A stretch of DNA of 64,000 nucleotides. Source: Vibrio campbellii CAIM 519 = NBRC 15631 = ATCC 25920. GTDB taxonomy: Bacteria > Pseudomonadota > Gammaproteobacteria > Enterobacterales > Vibrionaceae. The notes under the pieces are model-generated. The model was given only the letters and a program-made list of their open reading frames with translations. It did no database searches and was not told where the DNA came from. The position numbers and the translations under genes are program-made. Below are positions 54,056-63,977 of the stretch, in pieces (within the stretch, counting starts at the first letter, position 1; every line of letters begins with the position of its first letter). The DNA is taken from assembly GCF_002163755.1 (NCBI RefSeq), contig NZ_CP015863.1, positions 2,728,001 to 2,792,000 on the forward strand. The letters run 5' to 3'.

Positions 54056-55696
54056 TTACTTCTCGAATTCGCCGCGAGCGTTTTGGCCAGCAGCTTTAAC
54101 GAAACCTGCGAATAGTGGGTGACCATCGCGAGGCGTCGAGGTGAATTCTGGGTGGAATTGAGCCGCTACAAACCATGGGTGAGCTGGGTTCTCAATCATT
54201 TCCACTAGTTTCTTATCCGCTGATAGGCCAGATACTTTCAGACCTGCTTTTTCGATTTGCGGACGAAGATTGTTGTTTACTTCGTAACGGTGACGGTGAC
54301 GCTCATGAATTGTCGCGTTGCCGTATAGTTCACGAGCTTTCGTACCTTTTTCTAGGTGACATAGCTGTGAACCAAGACGCATCGTACCACCTAGGTCAGA
54401 CGTTTCAGTACGTTCTTCAACTTTACCTTCGCCGTCTACCCATTCAGTGATCAAACCTACCACAGGGTACTTAGTGTCTTTGTTAAATTCTGTTGAATGT
54501 GCACCTTCCATACCCGCTACGTTACGCGCGTATTCGATAAGTGCTACTTGCATGCCTAGACAGATACCTAGGTAAGGTACTTTGTTTTCACGAGCGTATT
54601 GTGCTGCGCGAATCTTACCTTCGATACCACGGTCACCGAAGCCGCCAGGTACTAGGATTGCATCTAGACCTTCAAGTACTTCTACGCCTTTCGTCTCAAC
54701 ATCTTGAGAGTCTACGTACTTAATTGTGACGTTTAGACGGTTTTTCAAGCCTGCGTGTTTAAGTGCTTCGTTTACTGACTTGTAAGCATCTGGTAGTTCG
54801 ATGTATTTACCGACCATACCGATAGTTACTTCACCAGTTGGGTTCGCTTCTTCATAGATAACCTGTTCCCATTCAGACAGGTCAGCTTCTGGTGCGTTGA
54901 TACCAAAGCGAGCACAAACTAGGTCATCTAGACCTTGAGACTTAACAAGTTGAGGGATCTTGTAGATAGAATCTACGTCCTTCATTGAGATAACTGCTTT
55001 TTCTTGTACGTTACAGAAAAGAGCGATTTTCTTACGCTCGTTCGCTGGGATCATACGATCAGAGCGACAAACTAGAATATCTGGTTGGATACCGATAGAC
55101 AGCAGCTCTTTAACAGAGTGCTGAGTTGGCTTAGTTTTCACTTCACCTGCAGCTGCTAGGTAAGGAACTAGCGTTAGGTGCATGAACATTGCGCGTTCAC
55201 GGCCTAGTTCTACAGCAAGCTGACGGATAGCTTCCATAAATGGTAGTGATTCGATATCACCTACCGTACCACCGACTTCAACGATAGCAACATCATGGCC
55301 TTCAGAACCTGCGATTACGCGGTCTTTGATAGCATTAGTGATGTGAGGGATAACCTGAATGGTTGCACCTAGGTAATCACCGCGACGTTCTTTACGTAGT
55401 ACGTCTGCATAAACACGACCAGCAGTGAAGTTGTTACGCTTAGTCATCTTGGTGCGGATGAAACGCTCGTAGTGACCAAGGTCAAGGTCAGTCTCTGCGC
55501 CATCTTCCGTAACGAACACTTCACCGTGTTGAGTTGGGCTCATTGTGCCTGGATCAACGTTGATGTAAGGGTCAAGCTTCATCATAGTCACTTTAAGACC
55601 ACGAGCTTCTAGAATAGCGGCAAGAGATGCTGCTGCAATACCTTTACCTAGAGAGGATACAACCCCGCCAGTAACAAAAATGTAATTTGTCGTCAT
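54056..55696 (-). CDS. pyrG: CTP synthase
   Basis: PyrG aminates UTP to CTP with glutamine. The start at 55696 (MTTNYIFVTGGVVSSLGKG, 545 aa) is the conserved one; 42 further in-frame codons have no support. The N-terminal synthetase domain (1-265) is joined to a class I glutamine amidotransferase domain with nucleophile Cys in YLGICLGMQ and the C-terminal HPE of AAQFHPEFTS. Confidence 0.98.
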   Translation of the reverse strand: MTTNYIFVTGGVVSSLGKGIAAASLAAILEARGLKVTMMKLDPYINVDPGTMSPTQHGEVFVTEDGAETDLDLGHYERFIRTKMTKRNNFTAGRVYADVLRKERRGDYLGATIQVIPHITNAIKDRVIAGSEGHDVAIVEVGGTVGDIESLPFMEAIRQLAVELGRERAMFMHLTLVPYLAAAGEVKTKPTQHSVKELLSIGIQPDILVCRSDRMIPANERKKIALFCNVQEKAVISMKDVDSIYKIPQLVKSQGLDDLVCARFGINAPEADLSEWEQVIYEEANPTGEVTIGMVGKYIELPDAYKSVNEALKHAGLKNRLNVTIKYVDSQDVETKGVEVLEGLDAILVPGGFGDRGIEGKIRAAQYARENKVPYLGICLGMQVALIEYARNVAGMEGAHSTEFNKDTKYPVVGLITEWVDGEGKVEERTETSDLGGTMRLGSQLCHLEKGTKARELYGNATIHERHRHRYEVNNNLRPQIEKAGLKVSGLSADKKLVEMIENPAHPWFVAAQFHPEFTSTPRDGHPLFAGFVKAAGQNARGEFEK

Positions 55697-55847
55697 GTTT
55701 AACCTGAAATTGGTTGAATGAGGGAAATGGAGTGCTTCTGGACGGGACGTAAATATACCAGAAGCTCCTAACCGCCACAACGTGAAATCTATCACACCGT
55801 AATTTTTTATTTTTTGCTTCAAATCAAATTCGAGTATTCATGCAATT

Positions 55848-56645
55848 TCAGCTTCGCTCTTCCCATTTCACTTCATCCCACATGGAATCGAGTTCATCTA
55901 GAGTAAAGTCTGTGAGCTGTTTACCGTGCGCTGCAACTTTAGTTTCCATGCCTTTAAAACGTTTCGAGAACTTTAAGTTGGCTTTTGCCAGTGCTACTTC
56001 TGGGTCTTTCCCTAAGTGACGAGACAGGTTCACGGTAGCAAATAAAAGATCGCCTAATTCAAGTTCGACTTTTTCCTCATCCGGCGTAATTTGAAGCACT
56101 TCTTCCATTACCTCTTCAATTTCTTCCTGCACTTTGCCTACAACCGGGCCAAGCGAATCCCAATCGAAGCCAAATTTTGCGCACTTTTTCTGGATCTTTG
56201 TAGCACGCGAAAGCGCAGGTAGAGAGTTTGGTATTGAGTCTAGAATACTTTCTTCAGCTTTGCCTACTTGTGCTTTCTCTTTCGCTTTTTCCGATTCCCA
56301 GTTTGCGTTAATCGCTTCTTCAGAATCGAACTCTACTTCTGAAAAAACATGAGGATGGCGACGCGTCAGCTTCTCGTTAACGGTTTCCACCACATCAGAA
56401 AACTCGAACAATCCCTGCTCTTTCGCTATTTGGCTGTAGAAAATCACTTGGAACAATAAGTCACCCAACTCTTCTTGCAAGTTCGGCCAATCACGGTTTT
56501 GAATCGCATCCACCACTTCGTAGGTTTCTTCGATAGTGTGCGGAACAATGGTGTCGAAGGTCTGCTTTAAATCCCAAGGGCAACCGCTTTCTGGGTCACG
56601 CAGCTTCGACATGATTTGTTCTAACTGTTCAATTGGATGACTCAT
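55848..56645 (-). CDS. mazG: Nucleoside triphosphate pyrophosphohydrolase MazG
   Basis: MazG hydrolyses (d)NTPs and in E. coli lowers ppGpp during starvation. The 265-aa protein has two MazG domains, each with the EExxE and ExxD metal motifs (EELGDLLFQ near 57-65 and LELGDLLFA near 196-204). It lies between relA and pyrG; the relA-mazG neighbourhood is conserved, with an ERIC-like repeat and a terminator inserted here. Confidence 0.97.
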   Translation of the reverse strand: MSHPIEQLEQIMSKLRDPESGCPWDLKQTFDTIVPHTIEETYEVVDAIQNRDWPNLQEELGDLLFQVIFYSQIAKEQGLFEFSDVVETVNEKLTRRHPHVFSEVEFDSEEAINANWESEKAKEKAQVGKAEESILDSIPNSLPALSRATKIQKKCAKFGFDWDSLGPVVGKVQEEIEEVMEEVLQITPDEEKVELELGDLLFATVNLSRHLGKDPEVALAKANLKFSKRFKGMETKVAAHGKQLTDFTLDELDSMWDEVKWEERS

Positions 56646-56678
56646 TTTCTGTTCCTTTAAAACTTTCTATCTAAAGAA

Positions 56679-56709
56679 AAAGGTGAGCGGCCAAAACCAC
56701 TCACCTTTG
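56679..56709 (-). terminator. Terminator of relA
   Basis: AAAGGTGAGTGG / CCGCTCACCTTT stem on the minus strand (one mismatch) with a TTTTGG loop and T5 tail, between the ERIC-like element and mazG. Confidence 0.8.
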
Positions 56710-56726
56710 TTATATGTTGATCAATT

Positions 56727-56848
56727 CTCTAAATAATTGAAGCTGTAGCTAGGCGGCAAGCGAGCGAGACTCCTGAGCATAGCCTGCCTATGTGATGGAT
56801 CGAGTGAGCGTAGGCAACAACGCTATCAGCTTCAAGTATGACGAGAAT
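56727..56848. repeat. ERIC-like intergenic repeat (IRU)
   Basis: A ~120-bp element with the ERIC hallmarks: TCTAAATAATT at one end, GGCGGCAAGCGAGCGAGACTCC, a central imperfect dyad, GAGTGAGCG and the terminal CAGCTTCAAGTATGACGAGA. It begins 2 bp from the relA stop codon, so it is transcribed as the relA 3' untranslated region and would fold into a long hairpin. Confidence 0.8.
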
Positions 56849-56849
56849 T

Positions 56850-59069
56850 TTAGCCTAAGCGCTTCACCGACATTACATCCTTAATCTGCTCAACACGCTT
56901 CGAAACGCGTGAGAACACTTCAAGGTTGGTCACTTCAAGATCAAAGTCCATGATCGACATTTGCGTGCGGTAATCGACTCGGCTCTTCATGCTGGTGACT
57001 TTGATTTTCTCGTTCGCAAATAGCGTTGTGATGTCTTTTAGTAGACCACCACGTTCCATCGCTTCAACACGAACCGTCAAGATGTAAGAACCGACAAAGC
57101 CGCTACCCCAAACGGTATCAATGATACGTTCTGGTGCGTGATGACGAAGTTCTTCTAGTTGCTCACAGTCAGTACGGTGCACCGAAATACCACGACCTTG
57201 AGTGATGTAACCTGAGATCTCATCACCTGGGATCGGCTGACAACAGCGCGCTAGGTGCGTCATTAAGTTATCGACACCTTCTACCACAACCGCATCTTTC
57301 TTCGGACGACTTTGTGCTGGAGCACGATTTTCTGCTTCTTGCAGTTTTTCTAGCGCTTGCTGGTCTTCCTCTTCCGCGGTTGGTTTGTTTACCAACGCAT
57401 TGATGTGGTTGATGATCTGGTTGATGCGCAAGTCACCACTACCAATACCAACATACAATTCATCAGCGCTGTTGACGTTAAAGCGTTTCAGCGCGTAGTT
57501 ATCAGCATCTTTCAGTGTCGCGCCGATTTTCGCCAGTTCGTGCTCTAGAATTTCACGACCCGCTTCTAAGTTCTTCTCACGACTTTGTTTGCGGAACCAT
57601 GCGTTGATCTTCGCACGTGCTCGGCTCGACGTCACAAAGCCCAGCGTCGGGTTCAACCAATCACGTGAAGGGTTTGGCTCTTTCTGAGTGATGATTTCAA
57701 CCTGATCGCCCATTTGCAGTTTATGAGTGAACGGGACGATACGACCCGCCACTTTGGCACCGATACAACGGTGACCCACTTCTGAGTGAATGTGGTAAGC
57801 GAAATCGAGCGGGGTTGCGCCCATTGGTAGGTCGACAACATCGCCACGTGGGGTAAAGGCATACACGCGGTCATCAAATACCTGACTACGTAGCTCATCC
57901 AGCATCTCACCAGAGTCGGACATCTCTTCTTGCCAATCGAGTAGCTTACGTAGCCACGTGATCTTCTCATCGTAACCGCTGCGACTGCTTGCGCCTTCTT
58001 TGTATTTCCAGTGTGCTGCAACACCGAGCTCAGAATCTTCGTGCATTTCTTTAGTACGAATCTGGATCTCGATGGTCTTACCTTCAGGGCCAAGAATCAC
58101 GGTATGGATAGACTGGTAACCGTTTGGTTTCGGGTTTGCTACGTAATCGTCGAACTCGCTTGGTAAGTGTTTGTATTTGGTGTGAACCACACCCAGAGCG
58201 GCATAACAGTCTTGAAGTTTGTCAGCGATGATACGTACCGCTCGTACGTCAAACAATTCATCAAACGCCAGACTCTTCTTCTGCATTTTGCGCCAGATAC
58301 TGTAGATGTGCTTTGGACGACCACTGACTTCTGCGTTGATGCCGCATACGGTCATTTCTTGGGTAAGGTCGTCGACAAAGTCTTTGATGTATTGTTCACG
58401 GACAATACGACGCTCAGCCAATTGCTTCGCGATTTGCTTGTAGGTTTCTGGTTGTTGGTAGCGGAAGGCGTAATCTTCGATTTCCCACTTCAGCTGACCA
58501 ATACCAAGGCGGTTTGCCAGAGGCGCATAGATGTTTGCACACTCTTTTGCCGCTGCACGACGAACTTCGTCCGGCGCTTTTTTTACTTCAATCAGGTTAC
58601 AGATACGTTCTGCCAGCTTGATAACCACGCAACGGAAATCATCCACCATTGCCAACAGCATGCGACGAACGTTATCGACTTGAGACGAGGCAGCTCCACC
58701 ATCCATCGTTACATTCAACTGGCCGATTGCCGCCATTTCGTCGACGCCATCGATCAGCTTAATGATTTCTTTGCTGTATTTTTCCTCAAGGAGTTCTCTA
58801 TCAAAAGCATCACTTGAGACCAAAGGGAACAGTTGCGCAGCGACGAGTGTCGCTTTATCCATCGACAAGGTGATCAAGATTTCGATCATCTCTCGTCCAC
58901 GCCACAATAAAAGCTCCGCCTGCTCGTTATCCGCCAACACAGATTGGCAGTCACGATACACTTCGGTTAAGCGTTTCGCTGTGTTCTTCTCTTGACCTAG
59001 GCTAGCCACCCAGTTTTCAAGTTCAAACTGTTCATCTTGGTTTAAATGCGCGCTTCTTACCGCAACCAT
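56850..59069 (-). CDS. relA: (p)ppGpp synthetase RelA
   Basis: RelA is the ribosome-associated enzyme that makes (p)ppGpp upon amino acid starvation. The 739-aa protein has a degenerate hydrolase domain without the HD pair (about 20-200), a synthetase domain (about 250-370, with RPKHIYSIWRKM and DYVANPKPNGYQSIHT), a TGS domain (about 405-465, DVVDLPMGATPLDFAY), a zinc/conserved-cysteine region (ARCCQPIPGDE) and a C-terminal ACT domain. It lies between rlmD and mazG. Confidence 0.98.
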   Translation of the reverse strand: MVAVRSAHLNQDEQFELENWVASLGQEKNTAKRLTEVYRDCQSVLADNEQAELLLWRGREMIEILITLSMDKATLVAAQLFPLVSSDAFDRELLEEKYSKEIIKLIDGVDEMAAIGQLNVTMDGGAASSQVDNVRRMLLAMVDDFRCVVIKLAERICNLIEVKKAPDEVRRAAAKECANIYAPLANRLGIGQLKWEIEDYAFRYQQPETYKQIAKQLAERRIVREQYIKDFVDDLTQEMTVCGINAEVSGRPKHIYSIWRKMQKKSLAFDELFDVRAVRIIADKLQDCYAALGVVHTKYKHLPSEFDDYVANPKPNGYQSIHTVILGPEGKTIEIQIRTKEMHEDSELGVAAHWKYKEGASSRSGYDEKITWLRKLLDWQEEMSDSGEMLDELRSQVFDDRVYAFTPRGDVVDLPMGATPLDFAYHIHSEVGHRCIGAKVAGRIVPFTHKLQMGDQVEIITQKEPNPSRDWLNPTLGFVTSSRARAKINAWFRKQSREKNLEAGREILEHELAKIGATLKDADNYALKRFNVNSADELYVGIGSGDLRINQIINHINALVNKPTAEEEDQQALEKLQEAENRAPAQSRPKKDAVVVEGVDNLMTHLARCCQPIPGDEISGYITQGRGISVHRTDCEQLEELRHHAPERIIDTVWGSGFVGSYILTVRVEAMERGGLLKDITTLFANEKIKVTSMKSRVDYRTQMSIMDFDLEVTNLEVFSRVSKRVEQIKDVMSVKRLG

Positions 59070-59196
59070 CTCATCATCCTAATTATTATATTTGTGTGGT
59101 TTGACTAACACCATCCAGGTTAGTTCTTGTGCCAAGCCTTAAGCGTTGGCTTATTGACCACCCTCCACGAGTAAGTGATCAATAAAGTCCCAATTA

Positions 59197-60516
59197 TCAG
59201 GACTTTTCAAACAGTGCCATCGACTCTAGATGGCTGGTATGAGGGAACATGTCCAGCATACCTAATTTGGTTAATTGGTAGCCTTGCTCCAGCAAGCTCT
59301 GACTATCCCTTGCAAGGGTAGCAGGATTACAAGAAACATAAACTATACGGCGTGCGCCAAGCACAGAAACTTGATCAATGATCCCACTCGCACCCGCACG
59401 TGCTGGATCAAGCAGCACTTTGTCGAATTGTTCAGCCGCCCAAACTTGCCCTTCAAAATCTTGCTCAAGGTTAGCGTGATAAAATCGAGCGTTATTGATT
59501 TGGTTCAAAGATGCATTGTTTGCTGCCTTTTCCACCATTTCTGCCACACCTTCTACGCCAACTACGTGTTTTGCACGTTTCGCGATAGGCAAACTGAAGT
59601 TACCCAAGCCACAGAACAAATCTAACACTCGCTCGTCACTTTTTGGGTCTAACCAATCCACAGCCTGAGCAACCATTTTCTGGTTTACCGCTTGGTTCAC
59701 TTGAATAAAGTTATTCGGCGTAAATGGTACAGTAACACCGGGTTCTTGATAGAAAGGCACTTCGCCCTCAACCAAATCAAGCTGATCCGTTTCAGGCATC
59801 AAACAGAGCGATGCCTGGTGACGCTTCGCCAATTTCACTAAGGTATTGGTTTCTTTTTCAGTCAGCTTGTTTAGGTGACGCAATGTAATGCATGGACCAT
59901 TATCACCTAGCACCAACTCTACGTGACCAAGTTGCTCTGGCTTCTTAAACGCTTTTAACGTCGAGTAGATCTCTGGCAATAGCACATTTAACTCAGGTGC
60001 AAGCACTGGGCAATCCGTCACCTGTGCGATTTGCTTACTCTGCTTTTTACGGAAACCAAAGTGCAACTGACGAGTCTTTTTATCTACGAACAAGCTCACA
60101 CGAGCACGACGACGGTAGCCAAGAGACTCACCCAACACAGGTGCATCCAACTCGATATCACTGCCGGCAAATTTTCTCATCAACTGGCGAAGCGTTTGCT
60201 GCTTGTGCGTCAATTGTTGGTCATAGTTCAAATGCTGCAGATCACAGCCACCACACTCATGGTAATGGGGACAAAATGGCTCCACGCGAGCTTCACTCGG
60301 TTTAAGGATTTTAATCAACTTACCGCGAGCGAACTTGCTCTTTTCTTCCACCAATTGGGTTACCACTTCCTCACCCGGTAGCGCACCATCAATAAATAAT
60401 GGTTTCTTCTTAAGGTAAGCAATGCCTGCGCCGTGGTGATCCAAACGCTCTACTTGCACCGCTTGGTGACGGGTATTCAATTGCGTTTTCTTTTTAGGTT
60501 GAAAGATACGTGCCAT
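59197..60516 (-). CDS. rlmD: 23S rRNA (uracil-1939-C5)-methyltransferase RlmD
   Basis: RlmD (RumA) methylates U1939 of 23S rRNA. The 439-aa protein has an N-terminal TRAM domain (about 10-70), a 4Fe-4S site formed by Cys82, Cys88, Cys91 (FCPHYHECGGC) and Cys169, the SAM motif DLFCGLGNFSLP and the catalytic Cys in YVSCNPATLARD. It is divergent from barA and followed by relA, the E. coli order. Confidence 0.97.
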   Translation of the reverse strand: MARIFQPKKKTQLNTRHQAVQVERLDHHGAGIAYLKKKPLFIDGALPGEEVVTQLVEEKSKFARGKLIKILKPSEARVEPFCPHYHECGGCDLQHLNYDQQLTHKQQTLRQLMRKFAGSDIELDAPVLGESLGYRRRARVSLFVDKKTRQLHFGFRKKQSKQIAQVTDCPVLAPELNVLLPEIYSTLKAFKKPEQLGHVELVLGDNGPCITLRHLNKLTEKETNTLVKLAKRHQASLCLMPETDQLDLVEGEVPFYQEPGVTVPFTPNNFIQVNQAVNQKMVAQAVDWLDPKSDERVLDLFCGLGNFSLPIAKRAKHVVGVEGVAEMVEKAANNASLNQINNARFYHANLEQDFEGQVWAAEQFDKVLLDPARAGASGIIDQVSVLGARRIVYVSCNPATLARDSQSLLEQGYQLTKLGMLDMFPHTSHLESMALFEKS

Positions 60517-60708
60517 GCTCTGTGCCTGATTTGTGTCTAATTGCTCTACTGCTTCACTATTCTTGCTTGCAGCCGTTGTGTGATTCGAGTGACTTGATTA
60601 TGCTTACCGTTTATCCGGTGACGTCACTTTTTTGCTCAAGGCTTTATCGTGCGCTTGAGAAATAATGCGTTATTTTCCCATATCCAGACTCCGATGTAAT
60701 TAGATAAC

Positions 60709-63507
60709 ATGACCAGATATGGCTTAAGAGCACGTGTAATTACACTAACTCTCGCTCCCACTCTTATTATTGGTTTATTACTGAGCGGCTTTTTCTCATT
60801 CAACCGCTACCAAGACCTAGAGAAACAAGTTATCACCACAGGTAATAGCATTATCGAACCGCTTGCGATTGCCAGTGAAACTCACCTGCTTTCCGAAAGC
60901 CGCGAGGCCGTTCGTCGCCTTATCAGTTATGCCCACCGCAAAAACTCGAAACTGGTTCGTAGTATCGCGGTGTTCGATGAAAATCATGAGCTTTTCGTCA
61001 CTTCTAACTTCCATCCCAATTTTGAAGCTCTGATGTTCCCGAAGGATAAGCCGATCCCTCAGTTAGGGGACTCGGAAATCTTCGATAACTCGCTTATTCT
61101 GCGCGTGCCGATTCTATCTGAAGGTCACTATCTTTCGGAGCTCTCAAATGAGAATCAGGGCACAAAAGCCATCGGCTACATCGCCGTAGAAATGGATCTT
61201 TCGTCACTTCGCTTGCAGCAATATCAAGAAGTCTTCTCTGCCTTCTTGGTGTTGATCCTTGGTCTTGGTCTCGCGAGTGTGTTCGCCTCTCGCCTCATGC
61301 ATGATGTAACCCAGCCGATCACCCACATGAAGAACGTTGTGGACCGCATTCGTCGTGGTCACCTTGATGTGCGTATCGAAGGCAAAATGCACGGTGAGTT
61401 GGACCAACTGAAAAATGGTATCAACGCCATGGCGGTCTCGCTTTCGGAATACCACGTTGAGATGCAGCACAGTATAGACCAAGCGACATCAGACTTGCGT
61501 GAGACTCTGGAACAGCTAGAGATTCAGAACGTGGAGTTGGACATCGCGAAGAAGCGTGCCCAAGAAGCAGCCCGAGTGAAGTCTGAATTCTTGGCGAACA
61601 TGTCTCACGAGCTTCGTACCCCATTGAATGGCGTAATTGGCTTTACCCGCCAGATGCTGAAAACACAGCTATCGAACAGTCAAACGGATTACTTGCAGAC
61701 GATTGAGAAGTCGGCGAACAACCTACTGAACATCATCAATGACATCCTCGACTTCTCGAAACTGGAAGCCGGTAAGCTAGCACTGGAAAACATTCCGTTT
61801 GAATTCCGTGAAAGCTTAGAAGAAGTAATCAACCTACAAGCCACCAGCGCGCACGAGAAAGGTTTGGAGATCACCTTGAAAGTGGATCCGAAGATCCCGC
61901 AAGGTTTGGTAGGTGACCCACTTCGTATCCAACAAATTCTCACCAACTTGGTCGGCAACTCCATCAAGTTTACTGAGCGGGGTAATATCGACATCAGCGT
62001 TGAGATGCGCTCACAATCTGGTGATTCGGTCGAACTGCAATTCATGGTGCGCGATACGGGTATTGGTATCTCAGAACGTCAGCAAGCGCAGTTATTCCAA
62101 GCGTTTAGCCAAGCGGATGCAAGTATTTCACGTCGCTATGGTGGTACCGGTCTGGGTCTGGTTATCACTCAGAAACTGGTAAGCCAGATGGGCGGCGAAA
62201 TCAGTCTAACCAGTCGCCTACACCAAGGTTCTACCTTCTGGTTTACGGTTCGCTTGCACTCAACTGAAATGCCAATGAGCGATCTGATTGAAGTCGAACT
62301 ACTAACTGGTAAGCAATTGCTGTTGGTTGAACCTAACATGCAAGCGGCGTCAGTGACTCAACAGATCCTGAGCCAAGAAGGCATTTTGGTGACCTACCGC
62401 TCTTCTCTGCCAGAAAACGACGAGAACTACGATTACGTCTTGTTGAACTTGGCTGCCAACCAAACCTACGATGATCAATCGGTAGCGGCTTGGATTGAGC
62501 AAGCCAAACGCATGGCTCCGAGTGTGATCATGGGTACGCCGAGTACCGAACTGGCACTGGCAGATCAAGTGATGAACGACCATCAGATCCAATGTCTGAC
62601 CAAGCCATTATCACGCCGTAAGCTTCTACAAAGCCTAATCACGGATCACGTCGAAACGCCTCAAGCGGTGATTGCACCAATTGAGCCAGTGGTGAATGAA
62701 CGTTTACCACTGACGGTACTAGCGGTCGACGATAACCCTGCCAACTTGAAACTGATCTCTGCGCTACTAAGAGAACGTGTAGAAACGGTAACGGCATGCA
62801 GCAATGGTCAGCAAGCGGTGAATCTCGCAACTGAGAAGAAATACGATCTCATCTTCATGGACATTCAAATGCCATTGATGGACGGTGTGACCGCTTGTCA
62901 GCACATTAAAGAGCTTGAGCTGAACAAAGACACCCCAGTGATTGCAGTCACCGCGCATGCCATGGCGGGCGAGCGTGACCGACTACTGGCTGCGGGTATG
63001 GATGATTACCTAACCAAACCAATCGAAGAGCATGTACTGCAACAGGTTTTGGTTCATTGGAACCCAAATACCTGTACTGAGAGTGTCGACAAAATCGCGC
63101 CTTCTTATGTCGAACCTGTTGTGGAGACTGCACCACCAGCACCAGAAAAACCACAGCAAGATGTCATCATCGACTGGCAAGCAGCGTTAAAGCAGAGTGC
63201 CAACAAAGAAGACTTAGCTAAAGACATGCTACGCATGCTGATTGATTTTATTCCTGAGGTGGAAGAAGTGGTCGATCAAGCATTAGAAAAAGAAGACTTC
63301 TCGCATGATGATCTTATCCATGTGGTACATAAACTTCACGGCAGCAGCTCTTACTGTGGCGTGCCGAGATTAAAGTCTCTGTGTGCAACCTTAGAACAAG
63401 CACTGCGCTCGGGTGCTGACATCGAAGACATCGAACCAGAAATGTTTGAACTTCAAGATGAGATGATCAAGGTCACCACGACAGCGAAACTCTACCTTGA
63501 ACAGTAG
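60709..63507 (+). CDS. barA: Hybrid sensor histidine kinase BarA (VarS)
   Basis: BarA phosphorylates UvrY (VarA), which activates the Csr small RNAs that antagonise CsrA. The 932-aa membrane protein has two N-terminal membrane segments (about 11-30 and 175-195) bounding a periplasmic sensor and then HAMP (about 195-250). HisKA has phospho-His300 (ANMSHELRTPLNG), followed by HATPase (about 400-515). A degenerate receiver-like domain (about 530-650) precedes the true receiver with Asp718 (IFMDIQMP), and an HPt domain has His874 (HKLHGSSSYCG). No clear ribosome site is seen. Confidence 0.97.
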   Translation: MTRYGLRARVITLTLAPTLIIGLLLSGFFSFNRYQDLEKQVITTGNSIIEPLAIASETHLLSESREAVRRLISYAHRKNSKLVRSIAVFDENHELFVTSNFHPNFEALMFPKDKPIPQLGDSEIFDNSLILRVPILSEGHYLSELSNENQGTKAIGYIAVEMDLSSLRLQQYQEVFSAFLVLILGLGLASVFASRLMHDVTQPITHMKNVVDRIRRGHLDVRIEGKMHGELDQLKNGINAMAVSLSEYHVEMQHSIDQATSDLRETLEQLEIQNVELDIAKKRAQEAARVKSEFLANMSHELRTPLNGVIGFTRQMLKTQLSNSQTDYLQTIEKSANNLLNIINDILDFSKLEAGKLALENIPFEFRESLEEVINLQATSAHEKGLEITLKVDPKIPQGLVGDPLRIQQILTNLVGNSIKFTERGNIDISVEMRSQSGDSVELQFMVRDTGIGISERQQAQLFQAFSQADASISRRYGGTGLGLVITQKLVSQMGGEISLTSRLHQGSTFWFTVRLHSTEMPMSDLIEVELLTGKQLLLVEPNMQAASVTQQILSQEGILVTYRSSLPENDENYDYVLLNLAANQTYDDQSVAAWIEQAKRMAPSVIMGTPSTELALADQVMNDHQIQCLTKPLSRRKLLQSLITDHVETPQAVIAPIEPVVNERLPLTVLAVDDNPANLKLISALLRERVETVTACSNGQQAVNLATEKKYDLIFMDIQMPLMDGVTACQHIKELELNKDTPVIAVTAHAMAGERDRLLAAGMDDYLTKPIEEHVLQQVLVHWNPNTCTESVDKIAPSYVEPVVETAPPAPEKPQQDVIIDWQAALKQSANKEDLAKDMLRMLIDFIPEVEEVVDQALEKEDFSHDDLIHVVHKLHGSSSYCGVPRLKSLCATLEQALRSGADIEDIEPEMFELQDEMIKVTTTAKLYLEQ

Positions 63508-63534
63508 AGAATAACTGGGTAAATCAGAGCCATA

Positions 63535-63564
63535 AAAAAGCCAGAGCATCGACTCTGGCTTTTT
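63535..63564. terminator. Bidirectional terminator between barA and acpS
   Basis: AAAAAGCCAGAG / CTCTGGCTTTTT is a perfect 12-bp stem with a CATCGA loop, usable by both converging genes. Confidence 0.9.
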
Positions 63565-63596
63565 CGTATTCGGTTATTAATCCGTAATCAGACAAA

Positions 63597-63977
63597 TTAG
63601 GATTCAAAAATCACCGTCGCGACCGCGTAATGGCGTTCATCCGAAATCGACAGATGAACATGGTTGACGCCCATCGACTCGGCGATTTGTTTCGCCACAC
63701 CGGATATGGTCAATACCGGTTTACCGAACTCATCATTCGAAACCGTAAAATCATGGAAGGTCACGCCTTTTGCGATGCCAGTTCCTAACGCTTTTGAGGC
63801 CGCCTCTTTTACTGCGAAACGCTTTGCAAGGTAGCGCCCTTTTTGCTTCAGTTCAGCAAACTTTATCATTTCATCTTGCGACAAAATACGCTTTGCGAAG
63901 GGCTCCCCCGTTCGACCGAGCGCTTTTTCAATGCGCTCAATCTCTGCGATGTCAGTGCCTAATCCTAAAATTGCCAT
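63597..63977 (-). CDS. acpS: Holo-[acyl-carrier-protein] synthase AcpS
   Basis: AcpS transfers 4'-phosphopantetheine from CoA to acyl carrier protein. The 126-aa protein has the Mg2+ motif LGTDIAEIERIE (Asp8) and RFAVKEAASKALGTG (Glu near 58). Two bases upstream of the ATG a leftward frame ends in LVSNQI-stop at the window edge; by synteny this is probably the end of pdxJ, but only 21 nt are visible. Confidence 0.97.
   Translation of the reverse strand: MAILGLGTDIAEIERIEKALGRTGEPFAKRILSQDEMIKFAELKQKGRYLAKRFAVKEAASKALGTGIAKGVTFHDFTVSNDEFGKPVLTISGVAKQIAESMGVNHVHLSISDERHYAVATVIFES

Noticed and set aside
55697..55822. 42-codon N-terminal extension of PyrG
   Set aside because: Conserved CTP synthases start at MTTNYIFVTGG; the extension is promoter/leader DNA.
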